Source of the DNA: Verrucomicrobiales bacterium
Lineage (GTDB): Bacteria; Verrucomicrobiota; Verrucomicrobiia; Verrucomicrobiales; DEV007
Direction: 5' to 3'
Assembly (NCBI GenBank): GCA_030730365.1
Contig: JANQVJ010000049.1
Span: 1 to 64,000, forward strand
Length of the DNA stretch: 64,000 nucleotides
Shown here: positions 1 through 9,011 of the stretch, piece after piece
Layout of the letters: each line of letters starts with the position of its first letter
Numbering within the stretch: position 1 is the stretch's first letter
Position numbers and translations under genes: made by a program
The notes under the pieces: generated by a model
What the model saw: only the letters and a program-made list of their open reading frames with translations
What the model was told of the DNA's origin: nothing
The model's database searches: none

Positions 1-996
1 CTCGCCTGGCTCGACGAACGCTTCCGTGACGCGTCGCGACTCCTTGTGGATGGCGGGGGCTTCGGCGTCGCCGCCCCTCGTGATGGGCATACCGACCCTG
101 ACAAAGAGACCCGAGGCTAGCGCACCGTCGGGATTGGGGAACTTCGCCCGCACCCGCATCGTCCCGGTCTCGGGATCGACGGCGTTGTCGATGTAGTCGA
201 GGCTGCCTTCAACGGGGTAGACCGAGCCATCAGATAGAGTCAGGCGCACTTTGACCGAACGGAATCGATCATCGAAATCCGGGCTGCCGGCCGAGGGCCG
301 GTTCGAAAGCTTCGAGAGGATGTCCCGCTCGTTCGCCTCGAACTCGACGTAGATGGGATCGTCGTGCACGACGGTGGTAAGGAGCGTGGCGCCGTCGGCT
401 CCGACGAGGTTGCCCTGATCGATCTCGGCTTTGGAGACGAGACCGTCGATGGGGGAAGTGATCTTCGTGTAACCCAGATCCCGCTCAGCGTCGCGCAGGG
501 CAGCTTCGGCGATCTTCACGGAGGCGGCGGCGGCTTTGGCCTCGGCATCGGCGGCGGCGACATCGATCTGCGAGATCGCACCCGTCTTGCTGGCCTCGGT
601 GCGTTTTTCGAGATTCGTTTTGGCGATCCCAAGATCGGCTTTGGCCCGCTCGACCTGACCAGCGGCGGCGGCGACGGCGGCCTCGAACTGCTCGGGCTCG
701 ATCGTGAAAAGGGCGTCACCGGCCTTCACAAAACGTCCGGGAGAGAAATGCGTCTCTTTGAGGAAACCCTTCACCCGCGCCCGCACCTCGGCCCGCGCGA
801 AGGAGGTCGTCCGCGCCGGCGACTCCATGTAGACGACGACCGGACCGACCACCGGCGTGATCACCTCGACCTGCGGAGGAGGCGGCGCCACGAAGGTATT
901 TTTTTCGGCGCAGCCGGTGGAAAAAAGAAGAATAACGAACGCTTCCGGAAACCGGAAAAAGCGAACCCGAAGGGCGGATTGGAACAACCGTTTCAC
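1..996 (-). CDS. RND efflux periplasmic adaptor (HlyD/MFP family), lipoprotein, C-terminus runs off the left edge
   Basis: Minus-strand reading from GTG at 996 gives VKRLFQSALRVRFFRFPEAFVILLFSTGCAEKNTFVAPPPPQVEVITPVVGPVVVYMESPARTTSFARAEVRARVKGFLKETHFSPGRFVKAGDALFTIEPEQFEAAVAAAAGQVERAKADL..., with a lipobox and MFP barrel-sandwich motifs. GTGA overlap with the upstream OMF gene. Missing from the ORF track because it leaves the window. Confidence 0.88.
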   Translation of the reverse strand, partial: MKRLFQSALRVRFFRFPEAFVILLFSTGCAEKNTFVAPPPPQVEVITPVVGPVVVYMESPARTTSFARAEVRARVKGFLKETHFSPGRFVKAGDALFTIEPEQFEAAVAAAAGQVERAKADLGIAKTNLEKRTEASKTGAISQIDVAAADAEAKAAAASVKIAEAALRDAERDLGYTKITSPIDGLVSKAEIDQGNLVGADGATLLTTVVHDDPIYVEFEANERDILSKLSNRPSAGSPDFDDRFRSVKVRLTLSDGSVYPVEGSLDYIDNAVDPETGTMRVRAKFPNPDGALASGLFVRVGMPITRGGDAEAPAIHKESRRVTEAFVEPGE

Positions 997-2471
997 GGCT
1001 TGGCAGGGATAGGAACAGCAGGCGGGATCAACTCGGTGGCGGTGCCTCCGCCCAGAGCCTTGTATAAAATGATGTAGTTCCGCGCAATCTGGCCGCGGCT
1101 GAAAGTCTCTTCGTCCTCGGCGCTGAACTGGGTGCGCTCGGCGTCGAGCACGTTCTGGAAGCTGACGAGTCCGTTCTGGTAGTTGTCTTTAACGAGGCTG
1201 ACGGTCTCGTTCGAAGAGGACACGGCACGCTCGAGGTCGGAAAGACGCTCGCGCTCGTAAAGGATCCCGGCCATGCTCGTCTCGACCTCTTCGACGGCCC
1301 CGAGGACGGTGCTCTCGTAGGCAGCGTAAGCCTGGGCGACGCGGCTTTCTTCGACGCGGATGTTGTTGCGGATGCGCCCGGCGCTGAGGATCTGCCATTG
1401 GAAGGAGGGCCCGAAGGAATAAGCACGGCTCGCGCTATCGAAAAGGTCGCCGCTATTGGTAGCCTGCAATTTGAAGTCGCCGAAGAGCGTAAAGCGCGGG
1501 TAAAGATCAGACACGGCGACACCGACGAGAGCGCTCCGGGCGGCGAGTTCCCGCTCGGCTCGGCGGATGTCGGGGCGGGCGCGGAGAAGATCGGCGGGGA
1601 GACCGGCCGAGTAGCCGGCCTGGGGCGTGGGGATGCCTCGACGATTGGCGAGAATGCCCTCGACGGACGCAGGAAAACCTCCCGTGAGCGTGGCGAGACG
1701 ATTCTTCGACGCAGCGAGCTGGGCGCGCAACTGCGGCACGGCAGCCTCGGAGAGGGATAGGTTTGTCTGCGCCTGGGTCACGTCGATCTTGGGAACAAGA
1801 CCGGCATCGAGACGTTTTCCCGTGAGATCGACCGAACCGCGCTGCGAGGCGATATTGCGGTTTGCCACGGCGATGCGTTCCTCGAGGGTGCGGTAGTCGA
1901 CGTAGTTCAGCGCGACATCGGCGAAGAGAGTGACGAGAGCGTCGCGGTAATTTTCCTCCTGAGCGGCAATATTGGCCTCGGCCGACTCCACCGAGCGCCG
2001 AATCCCGCCAAACATGTCGATTTCCCACCCGGCATCGAAGCCGGCCGTGTAGAAATTGGACGGATTGTTCGCTTCGCCAAGGCCGGCATTCGCCAGCGCG
2101 GCGCGCGCCCCCACATTCTCACTGGCTAGGTTGCGTGAATAGCTACCGCTGCCGTTCGCCTGCGGGAGACCCTGACTCACGGCCATGCCACGCTGGGCTC
2201 TAGCCTCGGTAATGCGCTCGAGGGCAAGACGCAGGTTAGGGTTCGAGGCGCGCGCCCTTTCGATGAGAGCATCGAGAGTCGGGTCATTAAAGCCCTTCCA
2301 CCATCCCGAGAGAGAAGAGGCGTTGCTCTCGAGATCGCGCATGACCGAGCGTGTCCATGCGTCGGGCATTCCCCTGCGGGGCTCGAGGTAGTCGGGGCCA
2401 ACGGTGAAGCAACTCTGAAGCAGGGCGCCGCATAGCATAAGAAGGGAAAAAGAGACGGTCTGGCGAGTCAT
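993..2471 (-). CDS. Efflux transporter outer membrane factor, NodT/TolC-like lipoprotein
   Basis: LLQSCFTVGPDYLEP lipobox and NodT N-terminus, repeated OEP domains; start moved to MTRQTVS (internal ATG of ORF 993..2519). Confidence 0.9.
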   Translation of the reverse strand: MTRQTVSFSLLMLCGALLQSCFTVGPDYLEPRRGMPDAWTRSVMRDLESNASSLSGWWKGFNDPTLDALIERARASNPNLRLALERITEARAQRGMAVSQGLPQANGSGSYSRNLASENVGARAALANAGLGEANNPSNFYTAGFDAGWEIDMFGGIRRSVESAEANIAAQEENYRDALVTLFADVALNYVDYRTLEERIAVANRNIASQRGSVDLTGKRLDAGLVPKIDVTQAQTNLSLSEAAVPQLRAQLAASKNRLATLTGGFPASVEGILANRRGIPTPQAGYSAGLPADLLRARPDIRRAERELAARSALVGVAVSDLYPRFTLFGDFKLQATNSGDLFDSASRAYSFGPSFQWQILSAGRIRNNIRVEESRVAQAYAAYESTVLGAVEEVETSMAGILYERERLSDLERAVSSSNETVSLVKDNYQNGLVSFQNVLDAERTQFSAEDEETFSRGQIARNYIILYKALGGGTATELIPPAVPIPAKP

Positions 2472-2891
2472 CGGTGTTCGTGCTGCAAGTGAGCAGAAGC
2501 CGGTCCTTTTGCCAACCAATATATGGGCTCAAACCCGAAACCGGCGCGCCGACAACGCTACTTCATCTCTCGGGAAAAAGTGCACATGAAGCTAATCCCT
2601 GCCGGGAACCGCTTTTTCGATCGCGAAGACCGTCGCAACGCGGGGGTCATTTCCGACGGGTCTTCCGGCTCTGATTTACAAACAGCGGCAGGATGGGGCG
2701 GAAAAGGCCGGGGAAAGCGGGGCGAACTTCGTCGCCATAATGATCCCGCAGGCAAGCGTCACCACCTCGAAAATCAGGATGATCGGGGCAAAATGGAAAT
2801 TCCACCCATGTCAGCGGAGGGGTCTCGGAATTATCAGGCGGGGCACATCCGCCATTGATGCAGGGCGGCTTCCTGTTCTATTCTCCCTGAG

Positions 2892-3524
2892 ATGCAACTT
2901 AACAAGACCACCCTTTTCGCAATGATCGCCGCGTCGATCATGCCGCCGTTTTCCCAGGTCCGGGCTCAGGAGACCGCCACCGCACTGCCTGTGGCGGAAA
3001 TCGAGGCGAGGCGAAAGTCTGTCGCCACTCTCGAGCTCGCGAAGACCTTCACCGATCCGAAAGAGCTGGAGAAGTACGAGGTGACTTCGACCGCTTCATG
3101 GTTCGGCTGGACGATCGAGAACGAGGAAATCAGTGAGGCCTGGAAACAGAACCGCCGTGAATCACGTCACACCGATAGCGCCAAAGAGGCGGTAAGCAAA
3201 GGCCTCAAGGAGAGCATCAACCACCTCGAACAGCGCAATGCCTACCTCACCGAAAAGCTGAAGTCGCCGCACCTACCCGATGTCGAGCGCGACTTCTACC
3301 AGACCGAGATCGCGCAAAATAACACACTCATCGCCCATCGCGATGAGCAGCTCTATGAGTTCTCCTCGGGTTCCGCACCGGAGACGCAAGCGGTGGACCA
3401 GGGAAAGGCACATGACCTCGATCGGCTCGTCCAGAGCGCGCGCAATGACCTGCGCGAGGACTTCTTCACGATTTTTCGCAAGTATGCCGAGCTCAATCGC
3501 GCCGCACGCCGTCAGTGGCAGTAG
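2892..3524 (+). CDS. Hypothetical secreted protein (N-terminal signal peptide, coiled-coil-like)
   Basis: ORF MQLNKTTLFAMIAASIMPPFSQVRAQE... ending ..RRQWQ*; the frame reopens for DYDKREAQ* after the TAG. Confidence 0.6.
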   Translation: MQLNKTTLFAMIAASIMPPFSQVRAQETATALPVAEIEARRKSVATLELAKTFTDPKELEKYEVTSTASWFGWTIENEEISEAWKQNRRESRHTDSAKEAVSKGLKESINHLEQRNAYLTEKLKSPHLPDVERDFYQTEIAQNNTLIAHRDEQLYEFSSGSAPETQAVDQGKAHDLDRLVQSARNDLREDFFTIFRKYAELNRAARRQWQ

Positions 3525-3572
3525 GACTACGACAAGCGCGAGGCACAGTAATTTTTCCCCCTCCCATCCCCC

Positions 3573-4916
3573 ATGCGAACTCCCGTCATCCTCGCCGTCA
3601 TTCTCGGCACGCTCACCGCGGCCATCACCGCCCCGGTCGCGCCCTACGAAAATCCCCTCCCCGCCGATCCTCCCTACTACCGGATGCGCTACGAGGCCCC
3701 CGCCGAACCGAAGGAGGGGGAACTGATCTACCCGGTCAGTTACACGATCTGGATCCCGCCCGGGGTAAAAACCCTGCGGGGCCTCATCATACATCAGCAC
3801 GGCTGCGGCGAAGGTTCGTGCAAGTCGGGTCAGACGGGGGCCTACGATATCCACTGGCAGGCTCTCGCAAAGAAACATGACTGCGCTCTCATGGGCCCGT
3901 CCTACGAGCAGCCCGACAAAGCCGACTGCCAGAAATGGTGTGATCCGCGGCAGGGTTCCGACGCCGCTTTTCAGAAGTCACTCGTCGATCTTGGTAAAAT
4001 GTCAGGACACCCCGAGCTCACCACTGTGCCCTGGGCACTCTGGGGTCACAGCGGAGGAGGCCACTGGGCCGGTGGCATGAGCCTGCTCCATCCTCATCGG
4101 GTGGCGGCCGCGTGGCTGAGATCCGGGGTGCCGCCGGTCAAGGCTGTCGAGGGCAAGCCGGCTCCCTACTCCATTGACGAAGCGGCGACAACAGTGCCGC
4201 TGATGTGCAACCTCGGCACGAAGGAAGGCGTCACTGAAAAGGACGGCCGCTTCGCCGGCGTCTGGGGCGGCGTTGAGACCTTCTTCTCGAAGATGCGGGC
4301 CCGGGGCGCGCTCATTGGGGTCTCGGTCGATCCATTCTCCAGTCACGATTGCGGCAACCAGCGTTACCTGGCGATTCCCTGGCTCGATGCCTGTCTCACC
4401 GCGCGACTTCCGGAGAATCCGGGCGGTCCCCTGAGACCCTATGCGGAAGATGCAGGCTGGCTCGCGCCGCTGGACGTGACGTCCCCCAACGCGGTCGCGC
4501 CAAGGGCGGCACACGCCTTTAACGGCCCCCTCGAGAGTTCACTCTGGCTGCCGAATGAGACGATCGCAAAGGCCTGGTCACAGTATGTTAAAGATACCGC
4601 TATTCCCGACACGACTGCTCCCCCGGCGCCTTCGAACCTCACCGTCAAAGGCAACGAACTGACCTGGGAATGCGAAGCCGACCTCGAGAGCGGTCTCGCC
4701 GGATTCATTATCGAGCGCGACGGCAAAGTCATCGCGAAGGTACCCGAGGTGGCGACGAACCCCTTTGGCCGCCCCCTCTTCCAAAACCTTTCCTACAGCG
4801 ACACTCCCACACAACCGCTCGTCGCGATGCACTACACTGACACCACTGCCGAGGCGGGTAAGCCCCATCAGTATCGGGTCATCGCGGTGAACACGGCCGG
4901 ACTGGAGTCGGAATAG
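3573..4916 (+). CDS. Secreted alpha/beta-hydrolase with C-terminal fibronectin-III-like region
   Basis: Signal peptide; [10 protein letters not shown], nucleophile elbow WGHSGGG; C-terminal [35 protein letters not shown] resembles FN3. Confidence 0.75.
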   Translation: MRTPVILAVILGTLTAAITAPVAPYENPLPADPPYYRMRYEAPAEPKEGELIYPVSYTIWIPPGVKTLRGLIIHQHGCGEGSCKSGQTGAYDIHWQALAKKHDCALMGPSYEQPDKADCQKWCDPRQGSDAAFQKSLVDLGKMSGHPELTTVPWALWGHSGGGHWAGGMSLLHPHRVAAAWLRSGVPPVKAVEGKPAPYSIDEAATTVPLMCNLGTKEGVTEKDGRFAGVWGGVETFFSKMRARGALIGVSVDPFSSHDCGNQRYLAIPWLDACLTARLPENPGGPLRPYAEDAGWLAPLDVTSPNAVAPRAAHAFNGPLESSLWLPNETIAKAWSQYVKDTAIPDTTAPPAPSNLTVKGNELTWECEADLESGLAGFIIERDGKVIAKVPEVATNPFGRPLFQNLSYSDTPTQPLVAMHYTDTTAEAGKPHQYRVIAVNTAGLESE

Positions 4917-5245
4917 GTCTCCCCCATAATCTTCTCGCGCAATTCAGCGAAGATGCCGGCACGCTCTGCAAACGAGGCAGGGCTGGCCTGTTAGTCAGGG
5001 TCAGTCTTGAGATCAAAGAGCAGCGAGAACTCCGCCTTGAGCAGGGCGAAATGGACATCGCTTTCCATGAGGGCCCCTTCATTCAAGCGAATGCAGTTCC
5101 AGCACTCTGTCCGGATGCCTTTCTGGAAAGGATTGCCCCGCAGGGTAAAAAAGACTCTCGCGAAAGAGCTCGTCGCGCCACTCCCTCTCGCAGCCTTCCA
5201 CGTGGGGCCGCGGGCTGCGACCTTCCATAAACTCGGGCGCCTAGA
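4917..5245 (-). pseudogene. Sulfatase C-terminal remnant
   Basis: Minus-strand frame reads APEFMEGRSPRPHVEGCEREWRDELFRESFFTLRGNPFQKGIRTECWNCIRLNEGALMESDVHFALLKAEFSLLFDLKTDPD*QASPASFAERAGIFAELREKI, resembling sulfatase C-termini (GRSLLPLL..WRDELF..RT.RWKYIR..LFDL..DP.E..NL). In-frame stop and no start. Confidence 0.65.
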
Positions 5246-5353
5246 CCTCCACTGTGATGATTAAGGTGAGAGTCGGGGCTTTCAATGGATATGATAAGTG
5301 GCGCAATTTTCGCATGTTCGACCGGCGCAAGAAAAGCACCCCCGGAACATCGA

Positions 5354-6244
5354 TTAGAGCGGATACCGCTTCTTCATCTCCAGATAGACCACGTTCGAGA
5401 CGCCGCGGATCACATCGGCACGGCTTGAGATCCACGAAGAGTAATTCGAATTGTTGCGGCGACTGCTCTCGATGATGCCGATCACCGCATACGGATAACT
5501 CTTCCCGTCCCGCCCTTTCGCCACCAGGATACCCATGTCACCGCAGCACATCGCGGTGCTACCCGTCTTGTTGTAAACCCGCGTTCCGGTGGGGATGCTC
5601 CTGACTTTAGTGAAAAGGCGATCATTCCCCGGCAGACCCATAACCCGCAACATCTCGTCAGCGCGAGGCAAACGGCGATACCAGAGCTCGTGAAGAAAGC
5701 GCCCGTAGTCCCCGGCCGAGCCTTGATTACGATAAGTCTTTCCCCCTTCCGGGATGTACTCGACGATGCTCATCTGCTGTGAGAGGGTCGGATAATTCCG
5801 TTTCAGGATCGCTTCGGTCAACGCCGGGCCGCCCGTCTGACGCATTACCCAGTTCGTCGAATCATTGTTGCTCTTCTGGATCATCAACTCCATGTGCCGC
5901 TTCGCCGTGTCTGTATAGCTGAGCCGACCGGCCTCGACCTCGTGGAAAAAAGCCAGCGCGAGGAAGGGCTTGATCATGCTCGCCGCCTGCAACATGCTTG
6001 AGCTGTTGATGCTCGCCACCTCGCGACCCGCCGTGAAATCGTAGACGATCCAGGCGGTCTTCTCGTCACCCCGCAAAACGCCTCGCGACCGCAGGGACTT
6101 GATGTGACTATCAATCTTGCTGTTCATCAACAAGTCGTCCGCCCGACCCGCGCGGGGAATCAGAAGCGAACAGACCAGGAAAAGAGCAAAGGAGAGTCGT
6201 GCGGGAGATAGGCTGTTCATCAGGGAATCCAACAAAGGCTGCAA
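5354..6244 (-). CDS. Secreted serine hydrolase, class A beta-lactamase-like fold
   Basis: SMIK (SxxK), SNND, KTGS motifs; signal peptide. The true start may be the internal MNSLSPARL (6220). Confidence 0.8.
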   Translation of the reverse strand: MQPLLDSLMNSLSPARLSFALFLVCSLLIPRAGRADDLLMNSKIDSHIKSLRSRGVLRGDEKTAWIVYDFTAGREVASINSSSMLQAASMIKPFLALAFFHEVEAGRLSYTDTAKRHMELMIQKSNNDSTNWVMRQTGGPALTEAILKRNYPTLSQQMSIVEYIPEGGKTYRNQGSAGDYGRFLHELWYRRLPRADEMLRVMGLPGNDRLFTKVRSIPTGTRVYNKTGSTAMCCGDMGILVAKGRDGKSYPYAVIGIIESSRRNNSNYSSWISSRADVIRGVSNVVYLEMKKRYPL

Positions 6245-6478
6245 TGTTAATATTTCCTAAAAATACGAATTTTCTAATATTTTTCCTCCCTTTTTTCCAT
6301 CTCGCTTCAGGCTCTCCTCTTTTTTCGGCATATTTCTGCCGTGGGGGCCTCCCCTGCATGCGCTTACCGGGGAACTCCCGCCCGTAGCCGAGCCATCCCC
6401 TTGATGACCGGGTGAGCCTCTTTCCGCTATTGCCACAGCGCCGCCATCCGCACACACTACCAAGCAAGACCCCGTTTT

Positions 6479-6931
6479 ATGAGACCCTTCTTTCTCCTCC
6501 TCGTTTTATTCGCCATCACTGCATCGATTTCATCGGCCGACGAGGCGCTCACGTCGACACTCATCGCCGCCGACGACAAGCGCATCGCCGCGATGCAGAA
6601 TCCGGTCGAGGCGACTCTCGCGACGACATTTTCCGATGACCTCCGCTACACCCACTCGAACGGGATTGTCGACACGAAGGCCACTTTCCTCGACATCCTC
6701 GTCTCGGGAAAAACGAAGTATCTCGGCTACGACCACATCGAGCGGTCCTTCACCTTTCCCATCCCGGGGATCGCCCTCATGAGCGGACGCGCCCGCGTCC
6801 GTGCGGAGACCGCGAAGGGACAGATGGACGCGGTCCTGAGCTACCTCGCCGTATGGAGAAAAGAGGGCGACACGTGGAAATTCCTCGCCTGGCAGTCATG
6901 CCGCCTTCCCCCCGAGGAGGTAAAGCCGTGA
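6479..6931 (+). CDS. NTF2-like/DUF4440 (SnoaL-like) secreted protein
   Basis: LIAADDKRIAAMQNPVEATLATTFSDDLRYTHSNGIVDTKATFLD...WRKEGDTWKFLAWQSCRL pattern. Confidence 0.75.
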   Translation: MRPFFLLLVLFAITASISSADEALTSTLIAADDKRIAAMQNPVEATLATTFSDDLRYTHSNGIVDTKATFLDILVSGKTKYLGYDHIERSFTFPIPGIALMSGRARVRAETAKGQMDAVLSYLAVWRKEGDTWKFLAWQSCRLPPEEVKP

Positions 6932-8625
6932 ACCCTCCCTTCCTCCGGGTCCGCCTCGCTCTCGGCATGGCGCTTGTGCTCATTACCGCCGCCACTCCCG
7001 CCGAGCTGCGCGCCTGGGGCTCAGGGCACGACGACATCATGCGCGCCGTGATCGAGCGGCTTCCGCCGGGCCTGCGTGATCGACTCACTCCCGAAGTCAT
7101 CGACGAGGCGGTAAAACACGCGAGCCACTACCCCGACAGCTTCGACCCCTTTCTCCCCGAAGAGATCGGCGAAGCCAGTGTCGCCACCCTCGCCGCGGCA
7201 GGGATGAAAGTCCGCTACGACCTCCACTCCGAACGCGGCATGGCGATGACCTTTATCATGCTGGTGGAGGCGCTCCGCGACGACGAGCCCGCCCGCATCG
7301 CCCACTGGATCGCCACTCACTCACACGTCATCGCCGACATGGCCGCCTGCAATCACGACCCCGTTGTCCACACCGCCACGTATGGATGGGCCGACTGGAA
7401 TCTGAATCTCGCTGGGGGGCAGAAGTTTGCCTCCCTCAAACCACTCCTCGATCTCTCCGGGCCCGTGCGCGACCTCCCGGGCGGAGCCGAAGCCTTTGCC
7501 ACCGCGATAGACTCGCAGCGACTTCCCGACGACGGACGCGACGCCAAAACGACCCTCATCGAGGTGATGCTCTACGGGCAGGAGGGTGCCGCTTATTGCA
7601 GTGCCCGCGGCGTCGGCATCCTCGAGGGCGCGGTCGGCTGGATCACGCGTCAGGACGATGCCTCGCGCGATCTCCTCGGGAAAAATATCGGCGAGCTCGG
7701 TGCTTGGGCCGTCGTACGGACTCTGCGCGATCTCGAAGTGGCGACCCGTCTCGCCTCTTCAGGCGAAAAACTCAGCATCACGCCGGAGATCACGGCCGCC
7801 CATGCCTCCGGGGTAGCCCGCTACCTCAGTGAGAGACAACTCGGCGACGAAGCACTCTTTGCCCCCGTCCTGCGCGATCCTGACCCGGCAGAGACGATCG
7901 ACTTCGGGGTCGTCCTCGAGCCGTCCTGGGCAATGAACGGCGCCATGTTCGGGTTCGCCAGCCGGGTCCTCTCCGTGGCGATCAGCCGGACCCTGCAGGA
8001 CTCCGGCGAGGCCTGCGCCACCCTCGATGTGCGCCAGCTCGTTGATGAAGGATTCCCCCCGCCCTCGCAGGTATCGCAGGTCATCATCGTCGCCAATTCA
8101 TTCCGCTCCTACCACACCCTCGACGCCGCCGTCTTTGACGAAAAGCTCTCCACCTATCTCGCGCAGGGCGGACGCGTCCTCTGGATCATGGGGAACACCC
8201 AACCCGCCGCAAAATCTCTCGAGCCCTTCCGCACGGCCCTGCAGCGCGACGACCCCAAAAGCCAACTCCCCGTCCCCGACGAACAGTTTCTCGGAGCCCG
8301 CCTCACCCTCGTCGATAGCCCCCTCCGTCCGCAGACCATCGCCTACCCAGTCAGAACCGCAGCCGGATGGCAGCAACCCTTCTGCGCCTGGACTTACAAC
8401 AAAGGAAAATTAGGCGATCTTCAGCCACTCGCCGTGCTCGAAAGCGCCAGCGGACCCCTCATCGTGGGTGCCATTTCCCCCGATCGCCGCATCGCCACCC
8501 TCCCAGTCTACGCCGTAACCCCGCATCTTTTTGGCGGCAGTGATATCATTGCCTCCCCCCACCGACCCTCCCTCGACGACACCACCGCCGCCATTCTCTT
8601 CGACGTGCTAAAACGGCAACGATGA
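6928..8625 (+). CDS. Putative zinc-dependent phospholipase C / S1-P1 nuclease-like protein with C-terminal GATase-like domain
   Basis: GTG start overlapping the previous stop (GTGA). Predicted signal peptide cleavage leaves mature N-terminal Trp (RA|WGSGHDDI); HWIATHSHVIADMAACNHDPVVH His/Asp cluster. Confidence 0.55.
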   Translation: MNPPFLRVRLALGMALVLITAATPAELRAWGSGHDDIMRAVIERLPPGLRDRLTPEVIDEAVKHASHYPDSFDPFLPEEIGEASVATLAAAGMKVRYDLHSERGMAMTFIMLVEALRDDEPARIAHWIATHSHVIADMAACNHDPVVHTATYGWADWNLNLAGGQKFASLKPLLDLSGPVRDLPGGAEAFATAIDSQRLPDDGRDAKTTLIEVMLYGQEGAAYCSARGVGILEGAVGWITRQDDASRDLLGKNIGELGAWAVVRTLRDLEVATRLASSGEKLSITPEITAAHASGVARYLSERQLGDEALFAPVLRDPDPAETIDFGVVLEPSWAMNGAMFGFASRVLSVAISRTLQDSGEACATLDVRQLVDEGFPPPSQVSQVIIVANSFRSYHTLDAAVFDEKLSTYLAQGGRVLWIMGNTQPAAKSLEPFRTALQRDDPKSQLPVPDEQFLGARLTLVDSPLRPQTIAYPVRTAAGWQQPFCAWTYNKGKLGDLQPLAVLESASGPLIVGAISPDRRIATLPVYAVTPHLFGGSDIIASPHRPSLDDTTAAILFDVLKRQR

Positions 8626-9011
8626 CAGGCCGGATCAGCGAACTGATCGATGTGATAGACCAAACGCGCGGCGCCCCTGCTTGACGAGTGCACCGGGCGA
8701 GTGATCGGGAAGACGCGATTCCCGCCAAAGGTGAACGGAAGCAGTTGATGCGGCAACACCCCGAGTCTGGAGAGGGCCAGGGCGATCTGCTCGGCTCTCT
8801 GCCGCGAGCAGCTCTGCCAATCGGTGATGAGAGATCAGCTTCATCGGGACAAGTCGAAAGATCGCCTGTTCATCCATATTGCCCTTGATCAGCACTTCTT
8901 CAGTCGTTTCCGGGATTACCCCTCATTTAACAGTCCCCGATTTCACCGGATAAGTTGACCTTCGGGACATGGTTGTCTTTACACGGGGGGCTAGCTCTCT
9001 AAGGTGCACCG

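Noticed and set aside
364-1077. 237-aa plus-strand ORF at the left edge
   Set aside because: Antisense of the MFP adaptor, which has a lipobox and family motifs.
2690-2860. Minus-strand hydrophobic frame HGWNFHFAPIILIFEVVTLACGIIMATKFAPLSPAFSAPSCRCL*
   Set aside because: Could be a membrane-protein remnant but too short, no start, no family match from memory.
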